Assembly: GCA_036971475.1 (NCBI GenBank)
Contig: JBAIZL010000006.1
Location: 136,804,731-136,868,730, forward strand
Direction: 5' to 3'
DNA: 64,000 nt
Source: Prosapia bicincta
Taxonomy: Eukaryota; Arthropoda; Insecta; Hemiptera; Cercopidae
Positions 46,085 to 57,485 of this stretch are shown one piece after another (within the stretch, counting starts at the first letter, position 1; every line of letters starts with the position of its first letter). Below the pieces are notes generated by a model, which worked only from the letters and a program-made list of their open reading frames with translations, was not told where the DNA came from and did not search any database. The position numbers were made by a program, and so were the translations under genes.

Positions 46085-46458
46085 GTTCATTAACAGACAA
46101 ATATAAATTATCTGGTATCTACAAATTAACATGTAATGATTGTCTCAGCTATTGTATAAGCCAAACCGGTAGGTCATTTTATACACGCTTCGAAAAACAC
46201 AATGCCCAAAGAAAGCAAACAACTCCAAAATCCAGCTACGCAATACACCTAAAAAACACGCAACACACACACTATTTTAAACATACTCCACACATTAAAA
46301 CAAAGTAAAAAACTAACAACTTTAGAAAAATATGAGATATACAAGCATTACACAACAAATAAAGAAAACATATTAAATGACCACACACGCTTTGAAGCCA
46401 ACAGCCTTTTCCATTGCATAGCGCACAACCAAAATAACCCACCCCTTCCACAGTCATA
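46085..46458 (+). pseudogene. PLE GIY-YIG endonuclease fragment
   Basis: Plus-strand translation: YKLSGIYKLTCNDCLSYCIS, QTGRSFYTRFEKHNAQRKQT, then SSYAIHLKNTQHT; after a frameshift, LEKYEIYKHYTTNKENILND and HTRFEANSLFHCIAHNQN. It is closest to the RT-bearing PLE at 21.9-23.5 kb (GIYKITCNNCNTFYIGKTTR; LEKYHIYKNI). The catalytic YIG reads CIS, so this copy is dead. Isolated C-terminal scrap with no ends found. Confidence 0.8.
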
Positions 46459-46926
46459 AATGAAACACGTCAGCTAGCAAGCCCTATGTATTCACTTAGT
46501 TAAGTAATTTTGAATTATAGTAAATTCTAATTGTTAGAAGTGAAAAACTATGGTATTGAAGTGTTTGAAATAGTAATTTAAACTAATGAAGTAGTTAAAA
46601 AAAAATCAGGAATAATTATTCCTATTATAAATATCATAATATTTGTGTCTCCTGCATTGAATTATTTTAAGCAGGAATTGTGAATAAAAACAATTTGTTT
46701 ACATACAAATTAATAAGATTTTTTTTTAACTACGAATACATTTATTGATTTCATTATCAGTTTTTAGAAAAAGAATATTGACAAATTCTGTTTTGTAGTA
46801 AAAGTGTCTTCCCATTCTTTATCCTGTTCTATTGGTTGTGTACAAACACACAACAAATATCTCTTAGACAATGTAGCACAGTAAAAACATGTTTATTTGT
46901 TGATACTGTAATTCTACTGTGTTCTA
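46459..46926. other. VPS15 intron, no feature recognised
   Basis: AT-rich; nothing seen between the PLE scrap and the mariner-type element. Confidence 0.5.
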
Positions 46927-48145
46927 CAGGGTGGCACACATAAAAGTAAATAAAATGCAATACAATTTAAACAAAATCTGTTTATTTAAGACATATCTTG
47001 GACTATTGTAATATTTGCAAATACTAATTATTATTTCATCCAATAGTCTAATATTGTTATGTTATTACCTGATTCGTTGAAAGTGATCCCCGCCAGCTTG
47101 TACACATAAGGTAGCGCAGTGTAGCATATTCTGAAATAGACTGAAGTTCAGGAGCTGTAATGGTGGGTATTACTTTTGTGATAGAAGCCTTTAGGTTTAC
47201 AATGGCCTTTGGACTTCTGACGTGTACTTTATTCTTTAAGTTTGCCCATAAGTAAGTAACAAGAAGAGAATACTACAGTGATCTACAAGTCTTGTTGACA
47301 AAATTTCGTTGGTGCGAGTTTATTGATAAATTGATCAAAAATCTACATGTAGACATCTGTATTAATTGTTGTTTGAAAGAAAATTTACCCAACAATTCAT
47401 TGAGTATGAAACGGCACACCAAATACCGATTTTCGTGTCATGTAATGGTTGTTCATGAACGGCATGCGGGTTTATGGCAGACTGAATTCTTCCATTTTAG
47501 GCGTTAACATAACCTGACCAAGCAGAAGCGATGAAAAAAGGTGACCTACATGATTCATCAGGTGCTTCATCCATTACACTGTTCACTACTTTTTTAAAGT
47601 ATCCAGTTACAGTATGTCACTCTCTTACCTTTATCTGCTGGCAGAAGTTCATAGCCAGAATTGATTCTGTAAGATTTGAGTTTCAAAGCAGTTAGAATTC
47701 TTTTGCAAGATCTGCGTGACGCACCAACTTGCTGTGATAATTGTCGACTCTATTTACACAGACTTTGTTCTATATGAGCTGCGATGTTAGCAACAACTTT
47801 AAGACTAAATTAGGATTATTTACGATTGTACCCATACTACAGCACTTTTGTAACAGCACTTGAACCATCCTCTTGGCTTAAATTAGTACTCTTTGGGTAT
47901 TTCTCATGAACCTTTTCACCCATTTCATTAATTAAACCACTTCGGGCATAGCACTCTACAATAAAAACTCTGTTCCACTGAATTCAACGGTATTGTGCCA
48001 AGTAATCAGTCTATATCCGGCGTGTTTGCTACATTATTATGACCCTTACATTGCAGGTTGTACACAGGAAGGGAAAAATAGGAGGGATTTATACTGATTC
48101 GGCAAAAACATAAGTTACGGGGGTACTTTTATGTGCGCCATCCTG
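46927..48145 (-). mobile_element. Tc1/mariner (Tc3-like) element with recognisable TIRs
   Basis: The left end CAGGGTGGCACACATAAAAG (46927) and the right end TACTTTTATGTGCGCCATCC-TG (to 48145) are inverted copies. The flanking dinucleotides are TA (46925-46926) and TG (48146-48147), so a TA duplication with one change. Inside, minus-strand transposase remnants are visible, for example SPKAIVNLKASITKVIPTIT and YLCVQAGGDHFQ at about 47060-47220, matching the C-terminal part of Tc3-like transposases. Many stops and frameshifts. Confidence 0.75.
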
Positions 48146-48958
48146 TGTAATTTATCCCGTAAAATATTAGACTTTAAATCATTATACATAAATGGAAGTT
48201 AATAATCCTTTAAACACATTAAAATACAGAACATTCATTGCAGCTATATATAATTATATCTGTTGCATAGGTTTTAATCTGTTAGTGGGCTCTATAGCTT
48301 TCTTGGATTTTTCTTAAAAACATTGACGTTTTAAAATGAAGTAATTTCTCAGCCACTGTATGTTGTTTATTTATACACTGTGTGTGTGCACGCACATTAC
48401 ACTGGTAAACAAGACATCCCCACACCCACCATAGCAACAGCTTTTTCTGCCATTATCATGAATCAATGCTACATGCAGGCTGGACCCATAAGAAGGCAAG
48501 TCCTCTTGGTCCCCTTCTATATTGTATTTCCTCCCATCCAATATGTTGATCCAATGTTTATTCTAAAATTCCCCAAATTTGTTACTTGACCACCTATCCT
48601 AGTTCTTCAGAAACCAAATCCCTCGCCATCTAGAGTTTTTCCTGTTTAAGCTATGTCTTGCTGATTCCTTCTAAATCAAGTTACCATGTATTTTCCCACA
48701 AGGGTAAAATGATTCAACTAAAAAAACCTAATTATTTATTCTTGTCTTTATTTCCTGAGTCTACTTCCCTAAAACAGAATTCCTGTATTTTTGAAAGTTC
48801 CAATTGACAATGGTTTCTGCAAAGCTAGACCGTGATGTTATTTAGAGGTCCTTAAAAGTCTCTAAAACCTGAGTATACAAGTACCAGAGATATTTGTGTC
48901 ATGCTTTAATGGAAAAAAGCAAGTGACATATTTATAATTTCTGAATGAATTAACAATA
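48146..48958. other. VPS15 intron, no feature recognised
   Basis: A somewhat C-rich block at 48405-48620 contains small open frames but no motif I recognise. Nothing else. Confidence 0.4.
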
Positions 48959-49728
48959 CAGGTCAAATCATGTTATAACAAAATCATAGTGACCACGAAA
49001 AACATTTTGTTAAACTGAAATTTTGTTATAACAAAACATAATGATACTTGCTTGTAATTCTTCATAGCTAAGTAACTTTTTAATATTCAAAGCCTTTTCT
49101 CAAATGAATTTTCTACTAATTTTCACATTGTTTGACCTGATATCAACAAACTATGAATAAACTGACTTGTCCAAATTGTCAAGTAACGCACTGCCAATTT
49201 TTTTCCATATAGGTGCAAGACTGCAGTTAGACGACTTGTTTGATTTTTTACTGTCTTTCAAAATTGTAGATTAAAGTAAAAGGTGCAAGCTCAAAATCTT
49301 CAGCTACATCTATTTTCTTCACTCAAATTAACCATTTTTATTATGTCGAGTTTGTCTTTGATCATAAACTGATATCTCTTCACTCCATTATGAACTTGTT
49401 CACTAAAATACAGTACACTACCAACACTTAAAACTGCTGTACATCTACTGTATACAGTAGTGTACTGTACAATTCTTTACAATGGTACAGATTGTGATTA
49501 ATTTATGTTTCCTTTCAAATACGCCAGTAAACATGATTCTTTAGGAATCGTAAGTATATATTTGTAGTGTAGAAATATTTCTTTATACTGAAACTTACAT
49601 GTTATTGTTTTATTAAGACAGGATTTGGTACATATGTATTCATATGGCAAGTCAAACAAAAACGATATAAAACCTGTTATACTGAAAATTACGTTATATT
49701 GGTATTCTTTATAATGGGATTTAAACTG
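48959..49728. mobile_element. Possible pogo/Tigger-like element remnant
   Basis: The left end CAGGTCAAATCATGTTATAA resembles the inverted right end (reverse complement CAGTTTAAATCCCATTATAA) at about 15 of 20 positions. Left flank is TA; right flank is AT. GTTATAACAAAA motifs recur near 48975 and 49022. No transposase was found. Confidence 0.4.
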
Positions 49729-50744
49729 ATTAGAACTGGACATTTCATAGTAACCTGAATAAACAACTCAAGTACACTATTTATGTATTTATAAAATTAT
49801 CTTCAAGTGATGCTAAGATAATGTACTACCAAACTCAAAGAGTAATAGTGTACAGAAATGCCATTGTTTATTTTGTGCTTGTTAATGGACATTTGTTACT
49901 TTCTAATTTATCTATTTTTTTAATTCATCATCTCTCTTCTTTTAAACATGATGAATTAACAAGTTTGTACTGTATGTTTTCCTCTCCATTAATCTTGCTT
50001 TGTTGCATTGTTAGACTGAACTAATTTCTACTTCATCAATGGATCTTTTCCATTGTTGATGTATGTTGTCAGTTTTACTAGAGTATAGAGTTTATATTAC
50101 TTTTCCTTTTTGTAACTTCCATAGTTTAGAAGAAAGTTAAAACTTATGTATTCTTTGATCCAACATATTAGAGAATTGGTTATGGCGTATTAACAATATA
50201 AAAGTGGATGGTAGCCATTCATGGAGTTTTATGTCTGTGTTCTTATACATAAGAGTAAAGTTTGTAACATGTTGACAAATACAGTTTTTTTCTTGAGTTT
50301 CCAGTCAAGATGCCAACATCTTGGGGTCCTTGTCATTTTCCTAATGATGGAATTCACCAAAAAATCTTCCAGTAGGCAATTCTCTTCCTTTGGTGTAACA
50401 ATCCTTCACCATCCTCAACAATCATCACCTATTTTAAATTCATGGAGTATGTGGATAAATAGTGACCTTCAGACAAGGGAGCAACCAGGACAAATTTTGT
50501 CTCTATTATCAGTTTCATTAATCTTGATTGTATTTACTGTACTTTAAACATTCTTTGTAACCCTATTAAAATAATAAAATTGAATACAAATTTCAAAAGT
50601 ACTTTGGTTGAAACTCAGTGTTTTATTCCTTCAGGTGAGGGTTTTATGAGGGCAAGATGGTAATTGTTAAAAATATTTTGGTTTAATCAAAGTATTTTGA
50701 GAAGACTTGGTTCAATTTTCATATTTTAATAAAAATTGCATTGT
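49729..50744. other. VPS15 intron, unassigned open frame at 50221-50547
   Basis: The frame at 50221-50547 has no motif I recognise and no compatible splice phases with VPS15. Otherwise AT-rich intron. Confidence 0.4.
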
Positions 50745-51845
50745 GATACCGTATTTAATTACACTAGCCATCACAAAAGTAGAAAGAGTTTCATCATAAA
50801 ACAGATGGTGTTTGGAGCACAATAATTATGATACCATATTTAATTACACTAGCAATCACAAAAGTAGAAAGTCGGCCACTGTAAAACATGATGGTGTTTA
50901 GAGCACAATAGGTGTGATACCGTATTTAATTACACTAGTGATCACAAAAGTAGAGAGAAGGTCACTGTAAAACAGATGGTGTTTGGAGCGCAATAGTTGT
51001 GATACCGTGTTTAATTGCACTAGCCATCACAAAAGTAGAAAGTCTGCCACTGTAAAATATGATGGTATATTTGGAGCACAATAGTTGTGATAACGTATTT
51101 AATTACACTAGCCATCACAAAAGTAGAGAGAAGGTCACTGTAAAACAGATGGTGTTTGGAGCACCATATTTAATTACACTAGCAATCACAAAAGTAGAAA
51201 GCCGGCCACTGTAAAACATGATGGTGTTTGGAGCACAATAGTTGTGATAACGTATTTAATTACACTAGCCATTACAAAAGTAGAGAGAAGGTCACTGTAA
51301 AACAGATGGTGTTTGGAGCACCATATTTAATTACACTAGCAATCACAAAAGCAGAAAGCCGGCCACTGTAAAACATGATGGTGTTTGGAGCACAATAGGT
51401 GTGATACCGTATTTAATTACACTAGCGATCACAAAAGTAGAGAGAAGGTCACTGTAAAACAGATGGTGTTTGGAGCGCAATAGTTGTGATACCGTATTTA
51501 ATTACACTAGCGATCACAAAAGTAGAGAGAAGGTCACTGTAAAACAGATGGTATTTGGAGCGCAATAGTTGTGATACCATATTTAATTGCACTAGCCAGC
51601 ACAAAATTAGAAAGTTGGCCACTGTAAAACCTGATAGTGTTTGTAGCACAATAGTTGTGATATCGTATTTAATTACACTAGCCAACACAAAAATAGAAAG
51701 TCAACCACTGTAAAACATGATGGTGTTTGGAGGACAATAGTTTTGATACCGTATTTAATTACACTAGCCATCACAAAAGTAGAAAGATGGTTACTGTAAA
51801 ACATCATGGTGTTTTGAGCACAATACCGTATTTAATTTTAATCCC
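50745..51845. repeat. Minisatellite of about 86 bp, about 13 copies
   Basis: Units contain GTATTTAATTACACTAGCCA, TCACAAAAGTAGAAAG, a CACTGTAAAACA block and GATGGTGTTTGGAGCACAAT. Unit length varies from about 70 to 90 bp by small deletions, notably loss of the ATAGTTGTGATACCGT part. Confidence 0.93.
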
Positions 51846-52161
51846 ATAACTGGCAGGCTTCTAGCTTCTATACTTAATTTGGCCTTCTTATGTAGCAGTA
51901 CATGGCATTATCAACTACATATTAAAAATAGAATACTGTAGGACTTGAAAAATCTAATGAATTATATACTAATGAAAAATTGTGGTTATACTTTTATCTT
52001 CATGTATAACACATTTATATATATTTAGGTTAGTTCTAGTAGAGCTTAAAGCTTATTTAGGAATTTTTGGACTAGATAGGAGACTGACAGACTTACCTAA
52101 CTCCAAAACTGCAATCTCTTGGAAATAAATAAATAGACACATATAAAACCTTCTCACACTA

Positions 52162-52200
52162 TTGAAATATTTCTATCAAACAATGATATTTGCCAATCAA
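52162..52200 (-). ncRNA. Hammerhead-like fold, left arm, with compensated stem II
   Basis: Minus strand: stem I TTGA/TCAA, core TTGGCAAA, stem II TATCA-TTGTT-TGATA, GAAA, ATAT. Compared with 24064-24101, the stem II closing pair changed from G-C to T-A on both sides. The core has C3 to U and G8 to A, plus A6 to G, which should abolish classical activity. Confidence 0.45.
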
Positions 52201-52410
52201 AAAAGAGATAAAGAAAAGACTAAAGTGAACCACAGATGTGTATAAATATCCAAATGTCACAGATGCACAGATTTATAGTTCATGATATAGTACTATATGT
52301 GATTTGTATAAATATTGATTATTTGAAACTAGATATTAATAGTCTGTCAGAAGGAAAGTAAATGGAGTTGTTAAAAATGGTAGAAGTTAGGGGGAAAGGT
52401 AAAAGGAATT

Positions 52411-53226
52411 TTATCTGATGTTGAGGTTAGGAGGCTCTCTAGATTTGGTGTACCACTGGTATGATAACTCCCATCTTCTCAATTCTGAAGGATTTCAATC
52501 AGGGGGGAGGGCCTTAATTATTTTGGTGGTATAACAATCATTGAAAGATATGATGTTGTGACTAGCAGTGTGTTGAGCGGTTGGCCTGTCTATGTTCATG
52601 GTTCCAACGTCATGTCTGTGGCCATTCATTCTGATGCTCAGACCATCCGTGGTAAGGCCTATGTACTGTGCCGGGCAAAATTTACATTGCAACTGATATA
52701 TTACATTTTTGGATGTACAAGTATGATGACTGAATCTTGAAGTCCACATTGGTTGCTAAGCTATGGAAACTATTTGTTGGGATGTGTATTGGAGATGTCT
52801 TGCATCTAGGTCTATTGCACGGAAAGGAACCATGAGGAAGTCTAGGGGTTTTTCACTACTTGGATCTGGTACTTTTGGATGTACTAAAATATTTTTCAAA
52901 TTAAAAGGTTGTCTGAACCAAATATGTGGTGGATTTAAGAAAAGATCTTTGGTGTGGGTGGAAGCTTGAAGAATCGTGAAGCCATCCTTTAATATTTTGT
53001 TCAGCTTCTGTAGGCCTGGATGGTAATCTGTAACTAAAGACAGTTTGTTGTCTTCCATAGGTGGTCTGGGTTCATCAGATGATTGAGCTAAGCGGATTTG
53101 ATCCTCAACAAGTTGTTTAGGATATCCTCTTTTTTGGAAAACGGAAACTCCCCTTTCAGAATTGAGAAGATGGAAGTTATCATACCAGTGGTACACCAAA
53201 TCTAGAGAGCCTCCTAACCTCAACAT
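52411..53226 (-). pseudogene. PLE ORF C-terminal part with GIY-YIG endonuclease
   Basis: Minus strand: a segment KRGYPKQLVEDQIRLAQSSD ... LVTDYHPGLQKLNKIL (thumb/linker region), then PPHIWFRQPFNLKNILVHPK. After a frameshift near 52750 come CTSKNVIYQLQCKFC and AQYIGLTTDGLSIRMNGHRH, then the same tail as the 24-kb copy, ending at 52411. It keeps more upstream sequence than the 24-kb copy but still lacks the RT catalytic core. Confidence 0.85.
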
Positions 53227-53429
53227 GAGATAAAATTCCTTTTACTTTCCCTCTAACTTCTACCATTTTTAACAACTCCATTTACTTTCCTTCTGACAGA
53301 CTATTAATATCTGGTTTCATTTAATCTATATTTATACAAATCACATATAATACTATATCATAAACTATAAATCTGTGACATTGGGATATTTATACATATC
53401 TGTGATTCACTTCAGTCTTTTCTTTTTTT

Positions 53430-53468
53430 TTGATTGACAAAAATCATTGTTTGATCGAAATATTTCAA
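53430..53468 (+). ncRNA. Hammerhead-like fold, right arm, variant core
   Basis: Stem I TTGA (53430-53433) with TCAA, core TTGACAAA (53434-53441), stem II AATCA/TGATC with one A-C mismatch, GAAA, ATAT. Relative to the 25131 copy, C3 is U and G8 is A, which restores a possible U-A pair. Confidence 0.45.
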
Positions 53469-53594
53469 TAGTGTGATAAATTTTTATATGTGTCTATTTA
53501 TTTCCAAGAGATTGCAGTTTTGGACTCTTGCCATTATGTAAGTCTGTCAGTCTCCTGTCTAGTCCAAAAATTCCTATATATATACATACATATA

Positions 53595-53740
53595 CGAAGG
53601 TCGTCCAGAAACTAATAAATATTTTGAAGTAACTGAATAAAAACAAAAGGTATCAATTCAAAATTTTATTTTCACCACTACAGTACCTTAATCTATTTTT
53701 CGATATAGTCATGGTAGATGGTAAGGCACTCGAGTGTGTT
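53595..53740 (-). mobile_element. Mariner-like terminal scrap
   Basis: GAAGGTCGTCCAGAAACTAA followed by TTTTATTTTCACCACTACAG and TTTTTCGATATAGTCATGGT resembles the 5' end of arthropod mariner-like elements read antisense (terminal GGTCGTCC-GAAA and a CGA-ATAGTCA block). No other end found. Confidence 0.35.
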
Positions 53741-54035
53741 TAACCGCTTACATTTATATACTAGAATAGTATTACATGCTCAAGTTATTAAATACAAAAT
53801 CCACTAATAAATACCACAATACAAAAATTAACTAGATATCTTACTCAGTGATTGTGGTTTGTGTAATGAAGATAGACTACAGTATAGTAATATATAGCCT
53901 ATAGTAATGGAAGCCAATGAAAGTTATTCATCTAAGGTTTGGGTAGTGTATTTCTAAATATTTTGTTTGACAGTGGAAATAATCAACAATCCATCAGGAT
54001 TTATGTAACAAAGTATCTAATTTCTTCATTATTAA

Positions 54036-54670
54036 CACTTAAGCTGCCAGCCACAATATCAGCGTTTTGGCGAACAATATTTTAAGCTTATTTTTAAAAC
54101 GTGTACTTATTTTTTTTCCAAATCATATATAAGTACGAAAATACGTTTCTTAATATAGTATATATATATAAACACAAGTCATATAAATTTTTTCAGCAAT
54201 TTAAACACCACTTTTTTCTTAACACACACACATGTATATTTAAAATCCTATTTCTAAAAATTATAATTTCAAAAACTATGTTTTTTGTTTAAAAACAATA
54301 ATAATACACAACCTTTTTCACTAACACTAATTTTAACAAATTGTATAATATGTGTTTCAATCAGCCTAAATGTCTATAAAATCTGTTTATGAATAAATAT
54401 TTACAAATAATTAACTTTTGTATGGAATATTTCAAATTATTCCAGAATGCACAAACCAACATCACATGAAGGGCATTTGGTATCTAGAGAGAAAAATGTG
54501 TACTAAGATAGCCAACTATATTTTCTGTATATGACTAACTATGATCAGGGCCTGTATTAGATAATTTAAATACATATAAATGTAAGTACGAACTATGCCC
54601 GTCGTGGATCCGCAATGTAATTAACTGCGCAACAGGCATAGCCCGTCATGAGTCCTCACAGTATTAAGTG
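54036..54670. mobile_element. Possible piggyBac-like MITE
   Basis: CACTTAAGCTGCC at 54036, preceded by TTAA, is partly inverted relative to CAGTATTAAGTG ending at 54670. GC-richer subterminal repeats (GCCCGTCGTGGATCCGCA and GCCCGTCATGAGTCCTCA, 54597-54660) resemble termini of piggyBac-like elements. The right flank is not TTAA, so support is weak. Confidence 0.35.
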
Positions 54671-56554
54671 AAAGAAATTAAATGTAGTAGGAACTTATTA
54701 GTTTAAAAGAAAATGTGGTATAAAAATAGCTTTAAAATATTTGTAAAATTAAGTTAAACAATCTTAGTAAATATAAATACAATTTGAAGCCAGAAGGATA
54801 AAAAAGCAATGGAGGTGTAAGCAGAAACAGAAATTCAATTACTATTTTAAACAATTTCAAAGAAGGGGGGAAAAGATGGAGCATAGGAATAGTAAGTAAA
54901 GACCAAAGTATTGCATGCTAACCGCTACAAAAACAATAAAAACTGAGTTTTCTAAAGAACGGTAATTCTGAAATCACTACAATATGTTCAAGGCTCTGTA
55001 GTGCTGTGGATAAAAAATTGTGTATAAAATGTGACATTATAAACATTATGGTTTTTTTAATCACTTTCTCCCACTTTTCCCACATTTTAGTGTTTTAATT
55101 TTCTAATATAAATAATGAAATTTATACCATGAAAATACACATTTTTTAAAAACAATCATCAGTAACATTTGTTAATTTTAATTTTCAACAATTAATAATA
55201 TCTTTATTCTGAAAAAAATGCGATAAAAATGTCAATAATCGCTTCCATCGTGTGGTACTTGTAAAATCAAAATAAGATTTTACAATTTTTCTCTCAATGT
55301 TCAACCAACATGCTTTTGTGATGACCATCTTGGACAACAGGAGAGAGAAACGTCCAACTACAAGATGACTTAGAGAGTTAAGGACAGTCATCTGGCCAGA
55401 TCCTCACCAGGATACAGGAACAACTTCCAGTGTTTGCTACAGTCTTGTGAGTCCATTTAATTGGTTCTTAAAGCTAGATCATTGTTTATATTCTTTTCTA
55501 AATTTCAATAATAGTTTTAATTAATTGTAAATGTATCATTTTTGTATGTAAAACTTGTTTAATGACAGTGTGAGGGAGAGATTCACACTTACAATAATAT
55601 CTTACATACCACAGTGTATGTTGCTATGATTGTTGTTCGAATCATTGATTTATTAAATATTTTGATACTTTAAAAGTAAATTTGCTCACAATTTCATTCT
55701 CAGTTTTTTAAATTTTAATATTTTATTCAGTTTAATATTTCTTTTTCTCTAAAATTTCTGTCATGTTTAATAAATGTATGATTTTCTAATTTCATAACTA
55801 GAATTGAGGATAAACAGATGAATATATGCACAACTCTATGCAAGTTGTAAAGTGAAATAGTACAAGAAAAAATTGGTTTAGTAAAGTTTTTAAAACATTT
55901 TTGTATTAGGACATGGCCCAGTACGATTCTTTGATAAATAGTGTAATGTTTCAAGGCAAAGTTCGAAGTTGTGAATGTAGGATTTTAAGGCCTGGCTGAC
56001 AGGATCTACTAGACATACAAGATTGTTATACTATTAGACTCATTAACAGTGAAGCAATCAACGATTCATAATTTGAAGATGGAAAATGTGTATTAAACAA
56101 AACTGAAAGGTAACAGAAATTTCTAAAAAAAAAAAATTAGTTCTTTACTAGAAACCATCGCATATTGTGAGGTAATTAATTACTTTTTAGGGCAGCTTAT
56201 TTTATAAAAGTAGGATGCAAAAGTATTGCCTGATTTGATAACATAATACACAAAATCACTAAATGTTACAAAATGGGGAAGCATTTCCTAGCAAAAATAA
56301 GGGGAATGGGGAACAAAAATAAGCAAACAATGTGAACAAGTAATGGGCTGATAAATTAACAGAATGGCAAATGTAAATTTTTCACTTCCTGATGTGAAAT
56401 AAGCAAAATCGTGATGAAGCAACTATTGCTCTTAGCAAGCAATGAAGACAACTACCAGCAAGCCTACTGAGAAATCCATACTGGTAGCATTTGAAAAAAA
56501 AGAACAATGATTAAAAATACTGATTTTTAAAAATAGCTTACTTTTTGCTGTCCA
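54671..56554. other. VPS15 intron, no feature recognised
   Basis: Nearly 1.9 kb of AT-rich sequence without a supported gene, repeat or transposon end. Confidence 0.5.
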
Positions 56555-57190
56555 AACCTTCCATAGCCACATCTCCCATGAACCCATTGTATTGTCTGTG
56601 GCTTGACTACATCAAACCTTCCGTGTCGAGCAACCTTCCATAGCCACATCTCCCATGAACCCATTGTATTGTCTGTAGCTTGACTACATCAAACCTTCCG
56701 TGTCGAGCAACCTTCCATGTCGAGCAACCTTCCATAGCCACATCTCCCATGAACCCATTGTATTGTCTGTGGCTTGACTACATCAAACCTTCCGTGTCGA
56801 GCAACCTTCCATAGCCACATCTCCCATGAACCCATTGTATTGTCTGTGGCTTGACTACATCAAACCTTCTGTGTCGAGCAACCTTCCAGAGCCACATCTC
56901 CCATGAACCCATTGTATTGTCTGTGGCTTGACTACATCAAATCTTCCGTGTTGAGCAACCTTCCATAGCCACATCTCCCATGAACCCATTGTATTGTCTA
57001 TGGCTTGACTACATCAAACCTTCTGTGTCGAGCAACCTTCCATAGCCACATCTCCCATGAACCCATTGTATTGTCTGTGGCTTGACTACATCAAACCTTC
57101 CGTGTCGAGCAACCTTCCATAGCCACATCTCCCATGAACCCATTGTATTGTCTGTGGCTTGACTACATCAAACCTTCCGTGTCGAGCAAT
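56555..57190. repeat. 77-bp tandem repeat, about eight copies
   Basis: CCATAGCCACATCTCCCATG recurs every 77 bp (56561, 56638 and onward), with the unit ending CAAACCTTCCGTGTCGAGCA. One unit is separated by an extra CCTTCCATGTCGAGCAA. Copies differ by single bases, so the array is recent. It lies about 100 bp upstream of the 57296 exon. Confidence 0.95.
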
Positions 57191-57295
57191 CTTGAAAATA
57201 TTACAAATTTAATAAATCTTTTCTTACTCAAAAAACTAATTTTAATTTTGATTTAATAAAGTGACTCTGTTAAAATTGTTGACATGGGTTTTTAG

Positions 57296-57485
57296 ATCGC
57301 TATGCCCCATGTAAACTGGAGTTAAAGAAACTGATTAGTCGTAAAGAAGAACTTTATGCAATGAGTGTCAAAGCTCAGGAGTGGGCTGAGCACGAGGCTT
57401 GGGTTCCTTCGCTCCCTCCGCCAGGGTGGAGGCTAAGAGGCGCACTTGTGGCACATCTGCACGAACATAAAGCTGCAGTAAACAG
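57296..57485 (+). CDS. VPS15: VPS15/PIK3R4 exon, start of WD40 propeller
   Basis: Acceptor TTTTTAG, donor AAACAG|GTATGA; 190 bp, starts phase 1 and ends phase 2. Encodes [60 protein letters not shown], VN plus a split Arg. [24 protein letters not shown] is the family's hallmark preceding the first WD repeat, and the match is nearly exact. The preceding K/E-rich helix corresponds to TCKTELQQLIQQKREQ. Confidence 0.97.

Larger units (their letters stand above)
52026..53575 (-). mobile_element. Inverted-repeat Penelope-like element (family A)
   Basis: Same family as 23928-25270. The left arm (about 52060-52490) and the right arm (about 53160-53575) are reverse complements, including part of the coding C-terminus. 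The tail of about 34 bp (TAGGTTAGTTCTAGTAGAGC) is present only at the left. Short TA runs occur at both outer edges. Because the inverted arm includes ORF sequence, the minus-strand frame begins with an inverted copy of its own 3' end (53160-53226). Confidence 0.85.

Noticed and set aside
50221..50547. 108-residue frame considered as a missing VPS15 linker exon
   Set aside because: A possible acceptor at 50304 exists, but the continuing phase reaches a stop within 24 codons and no donor gives the phase 1 needed at 57296.
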